Origin: Vibrio sp. 16
GTDB taxonomy: Bacteria > Pseudomonadota > Gammaproteobacteria > Enterobacterales > Vibrionaceae
DNA: 64,000 bases
Direction of reading: 5' to 3'
Assembly: GCF_963681195.1 (NCBI RefSeq)
Contig: NZ_OY808998.1
Coordinates: forward strand, 930,001 to 994,000
A program made the translations under genes and the position numbers. Shown piece by piece: positions 51,046-59,935 of the stretch (its first letter is position 1; every line of letters begins with the position of its first letter). The notes under the pieces are model-generated. The model had not been told where the DNA came from. It was given only the letters and a program-made list of their open reading frames with translations, and searched no databases.

Positions 51046-52410
51046 ATGGAAAATATTGCTGCACCAATGGAGAATACTTTGCATTTTAAAGATTTAGGCT
51101 TAGACAACCGCTTGTTAAAAAACTTAAAACATCTCGATTTTAAGAAAGCAACGGAGATCCAGCAAAAAGCAATACCGGTCGCGATTGCTGGTAAAGACTT
51201 GTTGGCTTCGTCAAAAACAGGTTCAGGTAAAACGCTTGCCTTTGTTTTGCCTATGCTGCACAAGTCGTTAAAGAGCAAAGCGTTTTCTGCCAAAGATCCT
51301 CGTGCCGTGATACTTGCACCAACGCGTGAGCTTGCAAAACAGGTGTACGGAGAGCTGCGCACAATGTTGGCTGGCTTGTCTTATGACGCCACTTTGATCG
51401 TTGGTGGTGAAAACTTTAATGACCAAGTAAAAGCCCTACGAAAGTACCCTAAGTTTATTGTCGCGACCCCAGGTCGTTTGGCGGATCACCTAGAGCATCG
51501 TTCGCTTTTCTTAGAAGGGTTAGAAACCTTGGTTCTTGATGAGGCAGACCGTATGCTCGACCTTGGTTTTGCACCAGAGTTACGCCGTATTCACAATGCG
51601 GCAAAACACCGTCGTCGCCAGACTTTGATGTTCTCTGCGACATTGGATCATGCGGAAGTGAACGATATCGCTTTTGAAATGTTGAATGCACCAAAGCGTA
51701 TTGCTGTCGGAGTCTCGAATGAAGAGCACAAGGACATCACTCAGAAGTTTTACCTGTGTGATCACCTTGATCACAAAGAGGCGATATTGGAGCGTGTGCT
51801 GCAAGAAGCAGAGTACAAGCAGATTATTATCTTTACGGCAACTCGAGCTGACACCGATCGTTTGACCGAAAAACTCAATGAGAAAAAGCTGAAAGCAATC
51901 GCGCTAAGTGGCAATCTAAATCAAACTCAGCGCAACACCATCATGAGCCAGTTTGAGCGAGCGGTGTTTAAGATTTTGGTCACGACAGATGTTGCTTCTC
52001 GTGGCCTTGATATTGCGAATGTTACCCACGTAATCAACTTTGATATGCCAAAACACACGGAAGAATACGTTCACCGAGTGGGTCGTACTGGTCGTGCTGG
52101 CAATAAAGGGGATGCGATCTCATTGGTTGGTCCGAAAGACTGGGACAGCTTTAAACGCGTCGAAGCCTACTTACAGCAAGACCTTAGCTTTTCAGAGCTT
52201 GAAGGTTTAAAAGGGAAATTCAAAGGGTTAAAACCGCGTAAGCCAGATTTCCGCAATAAGGGCAAAGTGACTAAGAGTGCTAAACCTCAAGCGAAGAAAG
52301 CAGTTAAGAAACCGGTGAAGCGTGATAAGAGCTTCCACCAAAACGTAGCTGTGGGTGATAGTGTGTTCATCCCGAAAAAGAAAGTTGCTCCGAAAGCGGA
52401 CGACGAATAA
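51046..52410 (+). CDS. DEAD-box RNA helicase (RhlE/SrmB-like)
   Basis: A 454-residue ATP-dependent RNA helicase. All core motifs are present in order: FKDLGLDNRLLKNL and the Q motif (TEIQQKAIP), SKTGSGKT, APTRELA, GG, TPGRL, VLDEADR, FSATLD, IFTATRADTD, TTDVASRGLDI and HRVGRTGRAG. The C-terminal ~60 residues are basic and lysine-rich (KKAVKKPVKRDKSFHQN), which helps RNA binding. A GTG at 51043 would add one residue; the ATG at 51046 is preferred. Likely roles are ribosome assembly or mRNA decay. It is monocistronic, ended by a strong terminator. Confidence 0.93.
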   Translation: MENIAAPMENTLHFKDLGLDNRLLKNLKHLDFKKATEIQQKAIPVAIAGKDLLASSKTGSGKTLAFVLPMLHKSLKSKAFSAKDPRAVILAPTRELAKQVYGELRTMLAGLSYDATLIVGGENFNDQVKALRKYPKFIVATPGRLADHLEHRSLFLEGLETLVLDEADRMLDLGFAPELRRIHNAAKHRRRQTLMFSATLDHAEVNDIAFEMLNAPKRIAVGVSNEEHKDITQKFYLCDHLDHKEAILERVLQEAEYKQIIIFTATRADTDRLTEKLNEKKLKAIALSGNLNQTQRNTIMSQFERAVFKILVTTDVASRGLDIANVTHVINFDMPKHTEEYVHRVGRTGRAGNKGDAISLVGPKDWDSFKRVEAYLQQDLSFSELEGLKGKFKGLKPRKPDFRNKGKVTKSAKPQAKKAVKKPVKRDKSFHQNVAVGDSVFIPKKKVAPKADDE

Positions 52411-52428
52411 ACAGGTCAAACAAAACAG

Positions 52429-52459
52429 AAAGGGGCTGCCAATTGGCAGCCCCTTTTTT
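52429..52459. terminator. Terminator between the helicase and MCP genes
   Basis: Perfect stem AAAGGGGCTGCC / GGCAGCCCCTTT with loop AATT and a run of six T on the plus strand. Confidence 0.92.
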
Positions 52460-52474
52460 GCTTAAATACCGCGG

Positions 52475-54118
52475 TTAGACTTTGAAGAAACCCAGTTGTT
52501 GCTTTTGGTTTTCCGCTAACGTTGATAACTCTTGGCTTGCGGCAGCAGCTTGGGTAATTCCAGTTACATTTTGGCTTACAAGCTCGTAAATGTTGCTCAG
52601 GTTGTTGTTTACATCAGAAGTCACTTGCCCTTGCTCTTCAGATGCAACGGCGACTTGAGCGTTTATAGTCGTCAATTCTGAGATTGAGGCGCTAATGTTA
52701 CCCAAGGACTCTCTAACCTTGCTGGCTTGGTCTTGATTGTGACTCAGTAGCTCTAAACTCGAGTTCATGCTCTCATTCGCGCTTCCTGATTGTCTTTGCA
52801 GCTCTTCGATAATGACTTGGATCTCTTTGGTGGACTCTTGCGTGCGTGCTGCAAGCATACGGACTTCATCTGCGACAACGGCAAAACCGCGACCACTCTC
52901 GCCTGCTCGAGCCGCTTCGATCGCAGCATTGAGCGCAAGTAAGTTGGTTTGCTCTGAAATGCTTTCGATAACTTCAATGACTTTACCAATTTGCTCAGAT
53001 TGCTCTTTCAGTGAGTTTACTACTGTTGCGGCTTCTGAAAGTTGATGAGCCATTTTCTCACTTGAACGCGTGTTCTGTTCAAACACGGTAAGGCTCTCAC
53101 GTGCAAGTTTGTCAGCACGTGTAGAGGCAGAATCGGCTCGATTAGCGTTTTCGGTGACCTCAGAAGCGGTGCTTTCCATTTGGTTTATGGCAGCTGCCAC
53201 GTGCTCAACTTCGTTCTTCTCTTGATCGGAGTTTGCACTTGACTGCGTCATTACAGCCGCAAGTTCAGTCGAAGCAGAAGCAACATCAACACTGATTCGT
53301 ACCAGCGCGTCTACGGTTCCTTGTAGCTGCTTAACCGTCGAGTTGAAGTCTTGTGATAGCGCAGTGATTTCGTTGTTACCCTCAACGCTTACTTCCGTTT
53401 TGAGGTTGCCTTGAGCAAGCTCTTTCATCGCTTTTTGCAGTAATTTGATTGGGGTAACGATGATACCTGCCAGTAGCCAGCTAATCACTAGAGCGGTACC
53501 AAGCACGGCAAGTAAGCCGAGGATCGCGTTAAACATCACATTCGAGTGACTGGTTTGGTTGGCTGCGACTTCGTGAAGTGCAATTTCGTTGAGTTTAGCG
53601 GACAAGTCGTCGATCGCTTTTACCATCGCGTTGCCCTTGGTTCGGTAAACGTTTGATGCTTGTTCGTACTGTTGCTCAAACGCCGCAGACAATGATTCGC
53701 TAGCGTGTTTGGTCTTTAGCAAGGGCGTCATTGTATCAATAGAGTAGCTCACGTAATCGTCGATGGCATTGCGCATCGCTTTCACCTCTGCCTCGAGGCC
53801 TTTAACTTGAGCTAGGGAGTCCAACAAGCGGAAATTGGTTTGTTTTTTGGATTCCAAAGTCGTTGCAAGTTGCGCTACATCATCGGATCTAAAAAGGCTG
53901 TAAATGGCTTTAATGCGCATTCCGTAAGTGTTGTCGATGATTTTGGTGAGTTCATCCTTGTGGGTGACCAAGTTTTCGGTAGAGATGGTTACTTGATTGA
54001 ATACATTTTTCAGATTTGAAGTGCTGTAACTGATACCTGCAACGAGAAGTAACAAAGTAAAAATAACAGGCACAACCACCTGAAGCTTAATAGACAAGCC
54101 ACTGAGTAGTTGGCGCAT
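52475..54118 (-). CDS. Methyl-accepting chemotaxis protein
   Basis: A 547-residue chemoreceptor: TM1 (~12-32), a helical periplasmic domain of ~155 residues (predicted four-helix bundle), TM2 (~193-217), HAMP ([22 protein letters not shown]), and the signalling coil with tip [27 protein letters not shown]. It ends [10 protein letters not shown], without a CheR-tether motif. It is divergent from pstS and carries a Fur-like site upstream. Ligand unknown. Confidence 0.93.
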   Translation of the reverse strand: MRQLLSGLSIKLQVVVPVIFTLLLLVAGISYSTSNLKNVFNQVTISTENLVTHKDELTKIIDNTYGMRIKAIYSLFRSDDVAQLATTLESKKQTNFRLLDSLAQVKGLEAEVKAMRNAIDDYVSYSIDTMTPLLKTKHASESLSAAFEQQYEQASNVYRTKGNAMVKAIDDLSAKLNEIALHEVAANQTSHSNVMFNAILGLLAVLGTALVISWLLAGIIVTPIKLLQKAMKELAQGNLKTEVSVEGNNEITALSQDFNSTVKQLQGTVDALVRISVDVASASTELAAVMTQSSANSDQEKNEVEHVAAAINQMESTASEVTENANRADSASTRADKLARESLTVFEQNTRSSEKMAHQLSEAATVVNSLKEQSEQIGKVIEVIESISEQTNLLALNAAIEAARAGESGRGFAVVADEVRMLAARTQESTKEIQVIIEELQRQSGSANESMNSSLELLSHNQDQASKVRESLGNISASISELTTINAQVAVASEEQGQVTSDVNNNLSNIYELVSQNVTGITQAAAASQELSTLAENQKQQLGFFKV

Positions 54119-54500
54119 GAAAGGTCCTCTTCATAAAAAAGCAATGTAATAGTAAATAAATTATTATTTTTATTAGTTTCGAGAATGATTCTAATTCCCT
54201 GCGAGGATAATTCAATACACAAATTTAGAGTTGTGTGCAATTTTTGATAGGACGTTATGCAACTTAATTTATTTAATTTTCAGTGGCTTATGTAACTAAT
54301 TGCATCAATTATTATAATCCAGCTGACACAGTTTCTCACAATAATTGATTCATAACTCAATGAGTATTGGAGGAGAAAGAGCAAAACTAAGCTGTCATAG
54401 AGGCTTCAACTAAGTGAAACACAACTGTCACATAAGGGTCCTAAAGTGAGCATCGTTCAAGTGAAACACAACGGCAATAAAGCCAATTAAGGATATTGTG
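54119..54500. promoter_or_regulatory. Divergent region of MCP and pstS
   Basis: The MCP side has a Fur-like CGAGAATGATTCTAA at 54180-54194. The pstS side has the Pho-box half-sites listed separately and a 14-bp exact direct repeat, AAGTGAAACACAAC at 54412-54425 and 54459-54472, 47 bp apart. Confidence 0.45.
54392..54442 (+). promoter_or_regulatory. Candidate tandem Pho boxes for pstSCAB
   Basis: CTGTCAT at 54392-54398 and CTGTCAC at 54425-54431 match the PhoB half-site, 33 bp apart (three helical turns). Their partner 7-mers 11 bases on are weaker (GCTTCAA, GGGTCCT). Position ahead of pstS supports PhoB control. Confidence 0.6.
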
Positions 54501-55322
54501 ATGAAAAAGACAGTTATCGGTGCAATCGCACTTCTAGGCGCAATGGCAGTGACTTCAGTTTCTGCTAAAGAAACGATCTCTGCAGTGGGCTCTAGCAGCG
54601 TAACTCCACTGATGGAAGTTTTCTCTGAAACATACATGAAGACAAACTCAGATGTATTTATTGAAGTTCAAGGCCCAGGTTCTTCTGCGGGTGTAAAAGC
54701 GGCGAAAAACGGCAGTGCTGACCTAGGTATGTCTTCTCGTAACCTAAAAGATTCCGAAAAAGAGCCTGCTCTTAAAGAGCTTACAGTGGCAATGGACGGT
54801 ATCGCAGTTGTTGTTAACCCGAAAAACGATCTAAGCGGCCTAACGGCTGAGCAAGTCACAGCAATCTACAAAGGTGAAATCACTAACTGGAAAGATGTTG
54901 GTGGCGCAGACAAGCCTATCGTTGCAATCACTCGTGATACAGCTTCAGGTACTCGTGGTGCATTCGAAGACATCATGAAATTGAAAAAGAAAATCTCTGG
55001 TAAGAAAGTTTCTGCAATTTCTCAGCGCGCTCAAGTTGCTAACGGTAACGGTGCTCTAAAAACAATGGTGGCATCTAACCCTTACGCAATCGGCTATATT
55101 TCCCTAGGTACTGTTGACGCTTCTGTTAATGCATTGTCTATCGATGGCACACCTGCGTCTGTTGATAATGTGAAGAACGGCTCTTACAAAGTGGCACGTC
55201 CATTCCTAGTTCTATACAAAGAAGGTAAGCCTTCAGCCCAAACTCAGAAGTTCCTAGAGTGGATGGTATCTGACGATGCACAAGCGCTTGTAGACAAGAA
55301 AGGTTACATCTCAGTTAACTAA
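54501..55322 (+). CDS. pstS: Phosphate ABC transporter substrate-binding protein PstS
   Basis: A 273-residue periplasmic phosphate-binding protein with signal peptide to ...SVSA-KE. Family blocks: ISAVGSSSVTPLMEVF, VQGPGSSAGVKAAKNGSADLGMSSR, IYKGEITNWKDVGG and RDTASGTRGAFE, which include the Ser, Asp and Arg ligands of phosphate. It is the short PstS type (~270 residues) common in vibrios. The ATG at 54501 with AAGGA upstream is chosen over the GTG at 54498. It is followed by a hairpin before pstC. Confidence 0.95.
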   Translation: MKKTVIGAIALLGAMAVTSVSAKETISAVGSSSVTPLMEVFSETYMKTNSDVFIEVQGPGSSAGVKAAKNGSADLGMSSRNLKDSEKEPALKELTVAMDGIAVVVNPKNDLSGLTAEQVTAIYKGEITNWKDVGGADKPIVAITRDTASGTRGAFEDIMKLKKKISGKKVSAISQRAQVANGNGALKTMVASNPYAIGYISLGTVDASVNALSIDGTPASVDNVKNGSYKVARPFLVLYKEGKPSAQTQKFLEWMVSDDAQALVDKKGYISVN

Positions 55323-55343
55323 TCCCAGTAAATCGACTTAATT

Positions 55344-55372
55344 GCTCAGCCTAATTTTGGGCTGAGCCTTTT
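55344..55372 (+). terminator. Attenuating hairpin between pstS and pstC
   Basis: GCTCAGCC with GGCTGAGC (loop TAATTTTG), followed by CTTTTC. Probably partial termination, giving more PstS than channel proteins. Confidence 0.7.
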
Positions 55373-55415
55373 CTGACTCTGAAACGAATCTTTTCGTTCT
55401 CCAGGTAAGAATTTT

Positions 55416-56348
55416 ATGACCATCGCAACCAATAGTGAAAAGCTTATGAATACTGAAGCGACTCAAGTTTCTAAGCCAGCATTACGAAAGCGCAAACGCG
55501 TTGACTGGAAAGAGCGCATCTTCCACGGCCTGTTTCTCGCGAGTGCCGTAATCGGTATCGTCTCTCTGGCAATTATTGCTTACTTCATTGTTAAAGAATC
55601 TATCCCTGCATTCCAAGAAGCGGGAATGTCGGGCATTGTCCTTGGCCAAGATTGGCTACCACCGGCGCTGTACGGCGTTGCAACCATGATTGTTGCTTCT
55701 GTTGTTTCCACATTTGGTGCCGTTATAGTGGGTGTACCCGTAGGCGTATTGACCGCAATTTTCATCGCTGAAATCGCGCCGAAACGTGTCGCCGATGTTA
55801 TTCGTCCGGCGGTTGAGCTTTTGGCGGGTATTCCATCAGTGGTATATGGCTTTTTTGGCTTGGTTATCATCGTTCCCCTAATTCAAAATATCTTCCAAGT
55901 GCCAGCAGGCAACACAATTTTGGCGGGTATTATTGTTTTGGGTGTCATGATTCTACCAACAGTGATAACCGTTTCTGAAACGTCTATTCGCGCAGTTCCT
56001 CGCACTTACAAAGAAGGCTCGCTAGCGCTTGGAGCATCTAAGATCTACACCATTTTTAAGCTCCTTGTTCCAGCAGCTCGCAGCGGCATTATGACTGGGG
56101 TCATCCTCGGTATCGGTCGTGCACTTGGTGAGACTATGGCCATCATCATGGTAATGGGTAACGCACCCGCGATGCCTGAGGGTATATTGGACTCTGCGCG
56201 TACACTAACAGCTAATATTGCGATTGAAATGTCCTACGCAAGTGGTGTTCACGCTAATGCACTTTACGCTACAGGTGTCGTATTGCTTGTCTTCATCATG
56301 GTGCTCAATGCTGCTCTTCTTTATCTCAATCGCGAAAAAGCGAAATAA
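55416..56348 (+). CDS. pstC: Phosphate ABC transporter permease PstC
   Basis: A 310-residue inner-membrane permease with six helices. It shows PstC family blocks VGVPVGVLTAIFIAEIAP, LLAGIPSVVYGFFGL and the EAA-type loop EGSLALGASKIYTIFKLLVPAARSGI that contacts PstB. The cytoplasmic N-terminus is long and basic (ALRKRKRVDWKER). It forms the phosphate channel with PstA. Ribosome-binding site AGGTAAGA precedes the ATG. Confidence 0.95.
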   Translation: MTIATNSEKLMNTEATQVSKPALRKRKRVDWKERIFHGLFLASAVIGIVSLAIIAYFIVKESIPAFQEAGMSGIVLGQDWLPPALYGVATMIVASVVSTFGAVIVGVPVGVLTAIFIAEIAPKRVADVIRPAVELLAGIPSVVYGFFGLVIIVPLIQNIFQVPAGNTILAGIIVLGVMILPTVITVSETSIRAVPRTYKEGSLALGASKIYTIFKLLVPAARSGIMTGVILGIGRALGETMAIIMVMGNAPAMPEGILDSARTLTANIAIEMSYASGVHANALYATGVVLLVFIMVLNAALLYLNREKAK

Positions 56349-56364
56349 GCGATAGGTGACGATT

Positions 56365-57228
56365 ATGGACCGCGCAAAACTAAAACAATCTCGAGAGTTT
56401 AAGGACAAGATCCTAAACGGTTTTATCTGGGCCGCTGCTGCTTTAACGGTAGGCTTCCTGTTCTGGATCATCTGGTACATTTTATCGAATGGTCTAAAGC
56501 ACGTTGATTGGGCATTCATTACTGATAACTACACGGCGACTGGGGAAGAGAAAGGTATTTTCCCGATGATAGTAGCGACTATCTACATGGTTATCGCTTC
56601 GATTGCAGTGGCAGCGCCACTGGGCATTATGACGGCCATCTACTTAACGGAGTATGCCAAAGTTGGCAGCAAGCTGGTCAAAGTTATTCGTTTCTGTACC
56701 GAGTCATTGGCGGGTATTCCATCGATTATCTTTGGTCTATTTGGTATGACATTCTTCGTCGCGATTCTCGGTCTGGGGTTCTCGATCCTTTCGGGCGCAT
56801 TGACTTTGAGTATCCTGATTCTGCCTGTCATTATCCGTACGACGGAAGAAGCGTTGATGGCTGTACCACAAACCTATCGTGAGGGCTCTTACGCGCTAGG
56901 CTCTTCGAAAATCTATACTATCTGGCGCTTAATCTTACCCAGTGCGACACCAGGTATCTTAACTTCGGTCATTCTTAGTATTGGTCGTGTCATTGGTGAA
57001 TCGGCCCCTGTTTTCCTAACAGCTGGCATGGTTGCTAGAGTTCCAGACTCTTTGCTCGATTCCGGACGAACGCTGACCGTTCACCTATACAAGCTGACTA
57101 CCGAGCTGTTCACTATTGAAGAGTGGAACCAAGCTTACGGTACAGCGACAGTGCTGATTGTCGTGGTCTTATTAATCAACATGACGACAAAGCTTATTGC
57201 TAGCCGCTTCAACAAAGCGACGTACTAA
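56365..57228 (+). CDS. pstA: Phosphate ABC transporter permease PstA
   Basis: A 287-residue permease, six helices, with [15 protein letters not shown] and the EAA loop [26 protein letters not shown]. It is the partner of PstC. The ATG at 56365 is preceded by AGGTGA; a GTG at 56356 would add three residues. It starts 16 bases after the pstC stop. Confidence 0.95.
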   Translation: MDRAKLKQSREFKDKILNGFIWAAAALTVGFLFWIIWYILSNGLKHVDWAFITDNYTATGEEKGIFPMIVATIYMVIASIAVAAPLGIMTAIYLTEYAKVGSKLVKVIRFCTESLAGIPSIIFGLFGMTFFVAILGLGFSILSGALTLSILILPVIIRTTEEALMAVPQTYREGSYALGSSKIYTIWRLILPSATPGILTSVILSIGRVIGESAPVFLTAGMVARVPDSLLDSGRTLTVHLYKLTTELFTIEEWNQAYGTATVLIVVVLLINMTTKLIASRFNKATY

Positions 57229-57262
57229 TCGCACACAAACACGAATTAAAGAGATTAAGAAA

Positions 57263-58012
57263 ATGAACAAGTTTGATATTGAAAATCTAGACCTATTTTA
57301 CGGTGACAACCAAGCACTGAAAGCGATCAATTTACCGATTCCAACTCGCCAAGTAACGGCACTAATCGGCCCATCAGGCTGCGGAAAATCGACCTTGCTA
57401 CGCTGCCTAAACCGCATGAATGATCTCATTGAAGGTGTGAAAATCACTGGTAAGCTGGATATGGATGGTACCGATATTTACGGCAATATCGATGTAGCGG
57501 ACCTTCGTATTAAAGTTGGTATGGTGTTCCAAAAGCCAAATCCGTTTCCAATGAGCATTTATGAGAACGTGGCGTATGGTCTACGTGCTCAAGGTGTGAA
57601 AGACAAAAAGCACATTGATGAAGTGGTTGAGCGATCTCTACGCGGCGCGGCACTATGGGGCGAAGTAAAAGATCGTCTTAAGTCTCATGCGTTTGGTCTA
57701 TCTGGTGGCCAGCAGCAGCGTCTATGTATCGCACGCACCATTGCGATGGAGCCGGATGTGATCCTGATGGATGAGCCTACTTCTGCGTTGGATCCTATTG
57801 CGACACACAAAATTGAAGAGTTGATGGAAGAGCTGAAAAAGAACTACACCATCGTCATCGTGACGCATTCCATGCAGCAAGCGCGTCGTATCTCTGACCG
57901 GACCGCATTCTTTTTAATGGGGGAGTTAGTGGAACACGATGAAACGCAAAATATCTTTAGTTCACCAAAAGATGATCGCACCAAAGGTTATGTCAACGGT
58001 GATTTCGGTTAA
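57263..58012 (+). CDS. pstB: Phosphate ABC transporter ATPase PstB
   Basis: A 249-residue ATPase of the Pst importer with Walker [11 protein letters not shown]-loop [17 protein letters not shown], signature LSGGQQQR, Walker [13 protein letters not shown] and switch His in VTHSMQQA. The ATG at 57263 is chosen: codons upstream overlap the end of pstA and are not family-like. No phoU follows; a terminator and the capsule region do. Confidence 0.96.
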   Translation: MNKFDIENLDLFYGDNQALKAINLPIPTRQVTALIGPSGCGKSTLLRCLNRMNDLIEGVKITGKLDMDGTDIYGNIDVADLRIKVGMVFQKPNPFPMSIYENVAYGLRAQGVKDKKHIDEVVERSLRGAALWGEVKDRLKSHAFGLSGGQQQRLCIARTIAMEPDVILMDEPTSALDPIATHKIEELMEELKKNYTIVIVTHSMQQARRISDRTAFFLMGELVEHDETQNIFSSPKDDRTKGYVNGDFG

Positions 58013-58066
58013 CTTTAAACGCTATTTACTGGCAATATCACTATAACTATAAGCGATGGTACTTTT

Positions 58067-58094
58067 GCCCCTCTTTATGAGGGGCTTTTTTTGT
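58067..58094 (+). terminator. Terminator of the pst operon
   Basis: Stem GCCCCTC / GAGGGGC with loop TTTAT, followed by T7G then a further T-run. Confidence 0.92.
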
Positions 58095-58468
58095 TTTTTA
58101 TCTTTCGAATGTAACAAGATTGAAAATAAAAAATGCATAACACAAAGTACTAGAACAAAAGTTTATTAATTGGTTTATTCATAAGATCAAAAGTGCTAGT
58201 TGTTGGTCATGTCTACTAATGGATAATTACTGCCTGCGAAAGCTGTTTTTCACATTTATTCGAGTTAAATCGCGTTGAACCTCTCTTTCTCAAAGATAAG
58301 AAAATTTGCACTCTCAATAAAAAGAACTCTAGTAATAAGGTATTAAAGGGTGTTTGTTTTTCGGTGAAAAATATTCAGACTATATACGCTTTAAAAATGA
58401 GATTCAGAAATTGAATTTCGACAGACAACAATTATTTTTGCTTAAGTACTTTGGGGGCTAAACCTAAG
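58095..58468 (+). promoter_or_regulatory. Long AT-rich region upstream of the capsule operon
   Basis: About 370 bases without a gene. No clear -35/-10 pair or operator can be named. Its length and position suggest the complex promoter of the polysaccharide operon, with the ops element at its downstream end. Confidence 0.4.
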
Positions 58469-58480
58469 GGCGGTAGCGTT
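58469..58480 (+). promoter_or_regulatory. ops element / JUMPstart core (RfaH loading site)
   Basis: GGCGGTAGCGTT matches the ops consensus GGCGGTAGCGTG at 11 of 12 bases, in the untranslated leader 30 bases before the first capsule gene. In enterics and vibrios this element pauses RNA polymerase and loads the antiterminator RfaH on long surface-polysaccharide operons. Confidence 0.85.
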
Positions 58481-58509
58481 GAACGACAGAGATAGGCCTA
58501 ACAACTCAT

Positions 58510-59925
58510 ATGGAAACTGGATATCCTATAAAGCAGCATGGAGAAGAATCGGTACTGATGTATCGATTTTTCGATATATTTATCATCAGTTTTGTTCTTA
58601 TTGTCACAACACTTATCTATGTAGAAGAGTTTTCATCTCTTTACAAGGTAATTCTATCTTTCGTTTTAGTGTCTTATTACTTAGCTGCTGAAGTCTCTGG
58701 GGTATACCGCACACACAAGCGTGTTTCGTTAAATCAACTTCTAGTAACAGTTCTTATTTCCTGGCTTATTTGTATTGCAATCTCATTAGCAATAGGTTTC
58801 TTCCTTAAGGTTTCAGATTCGTATTCTCGTGTCGTACTTGGTGTATGGTTCCTAGTGACACCCGTATCTTTGATGTTATGGCGATGGGCAGTATTTGCAT
58901 TACCCGAGCGTTTAAGGCCAGATGATTGTTACCGTAATAAATCTATCATTATTGGTGCGACTCGAGCTGGGTTGCTACTAGGAAAAGAATTAGAGAAAAA
59001 TAAACACAATGGCGAGAAGTTAGTTGGTTTTTACGATGACAGAACGTTAGAAAGGATTGAAGATAGTTTAGGCTCTGTCCAAACCAATCTAAAAATGTTG
59101 GGCAACATTGATGACGCCTTATTACTAGCCAAACATGGAAGTGTAAAGAACGTTTATGTCGCTCTTCCAATGGAAGCTGCAAAGCGTATCAAACAAATTC
59201 TGAATGCCTTTGCTGACTCTAACGCACATGTGCATATTGTCCCTGACTTTTTCACTTTTGATTTACTGCACTCTAGGTGGAATAGCATAGGCAACGTCGT
59301 GACGCTCAGTGTACATGATACTCCTTTTCGAGGCTTTTCATCGGTGATTAAACGGATTGAAGATGTAGTTTTATCCATTCTTATCATTCTAGCAATAGCA
59401 CCAATCCTTCTATTTGTTGCCGTCGGTGTAAAACTTTCTTCCCCGGGTCCAATTATTTTCAAACAAGATCGCTATGGGTTAGATGGTCGTTCAATAAAAG
59501 TTTGGAAATTCCGTTCAATGCGAGCAACAGATAATGGCCCTGTTGTTAAGCAAGCGACTAAGGGAGACCCGAGAGTCACGAAATTTGGCGCTTTTATAAG
59601 GCGGACCTCTTTAGATGAACTGCCGCAATTTTTCAACGTGTTGACCGGACAAATGTCGATTGTTGGTCCAAGACCTCATGCCATTGCGCACAACGAAGAG
59701 TATAGAGGACTGATAGATAAGTATATGCTTCGTCATCATGTCAAACCCGGAATAACAGGTTGGGCACAGGTAAACGGCTACCGGGGCGAAACTGACACGC
59801 TCGATAAAATGCAGAAAAGAGTCGAGTACGACTTAACCTACATTCAAAACTGGACACTGTGGTTAGATATCAAAATAGTCTATCTAACGATTTTCAAAGG
59901 TTTCACTGGTAAAACAGCTTACTAA
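58510..59925 (+). CDS. Undecaprenyl-phosphate glucose phosphotransferase (WcaJ/CpsA/VpsL type)
   Basis: A 471-residue initiating enzyme that moves hexose-1-phosphate onto undecaprenyl phosphate. Four N-terminal helices (~18-130), a CoA-binding-like Rossmann domain (~145-255, IIIGATRAGLLLGKELE), one more helix (~280-305) and a bacterial sugar-transferase domain (~275-471) with SPGPIIFKQDRYGLDGR, KFRSMR, RRTSLDELPQFFNVLTGQMSIVGPRPH and VKPGITGWAQVNGYRGE. It matches the first gene of vibrio cps loci (cpsA) and VpsL. It heads the operon, after the ops element. Confidence 0.93.
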   Translation: METGYPIKQHGEESVLMYRFFDIFIISFVLIVTTLIYVEEFSSLYKVILSFVLVSYYLAAEVSGVYRTHKRVSLNQLLVTVLISWLICIAISLAIGFFLKVSDSYSRVVLGVWFLVTPVSLMLWRWAVFALPERLRPDDCYRNKSIIIGATRAGLLLGKELEKNKHNGEKLVGFYDDRTLERIEDSLGSVQTNLKMLGNIDDALLLAKHGSVKNVYVALPMEAAKRIKQILNAFADSNAHVHIVPDFFTFDLLHSRWNSIGNVVTLSVHDTPFRGFSSVIKRIEDVVLSILIILAIAPILLFVAVGVKLSSPGPIIFKQDRYGLDGRSIKVWKFRSMRATDNGPVVKQATKGDPRVTKFGAFIRRTSLDELPQFFNVLTGQMSIVGPRPHAIAHNEEYRGLIDKYMLRHHVKPGITGWAQVNGYRGETDTLDKMQKRVEYDLTYIQNWTLWLDIKIVYLTIFKGFTGKTAY

Positions 59926-59935
59926 AGGATTATCC

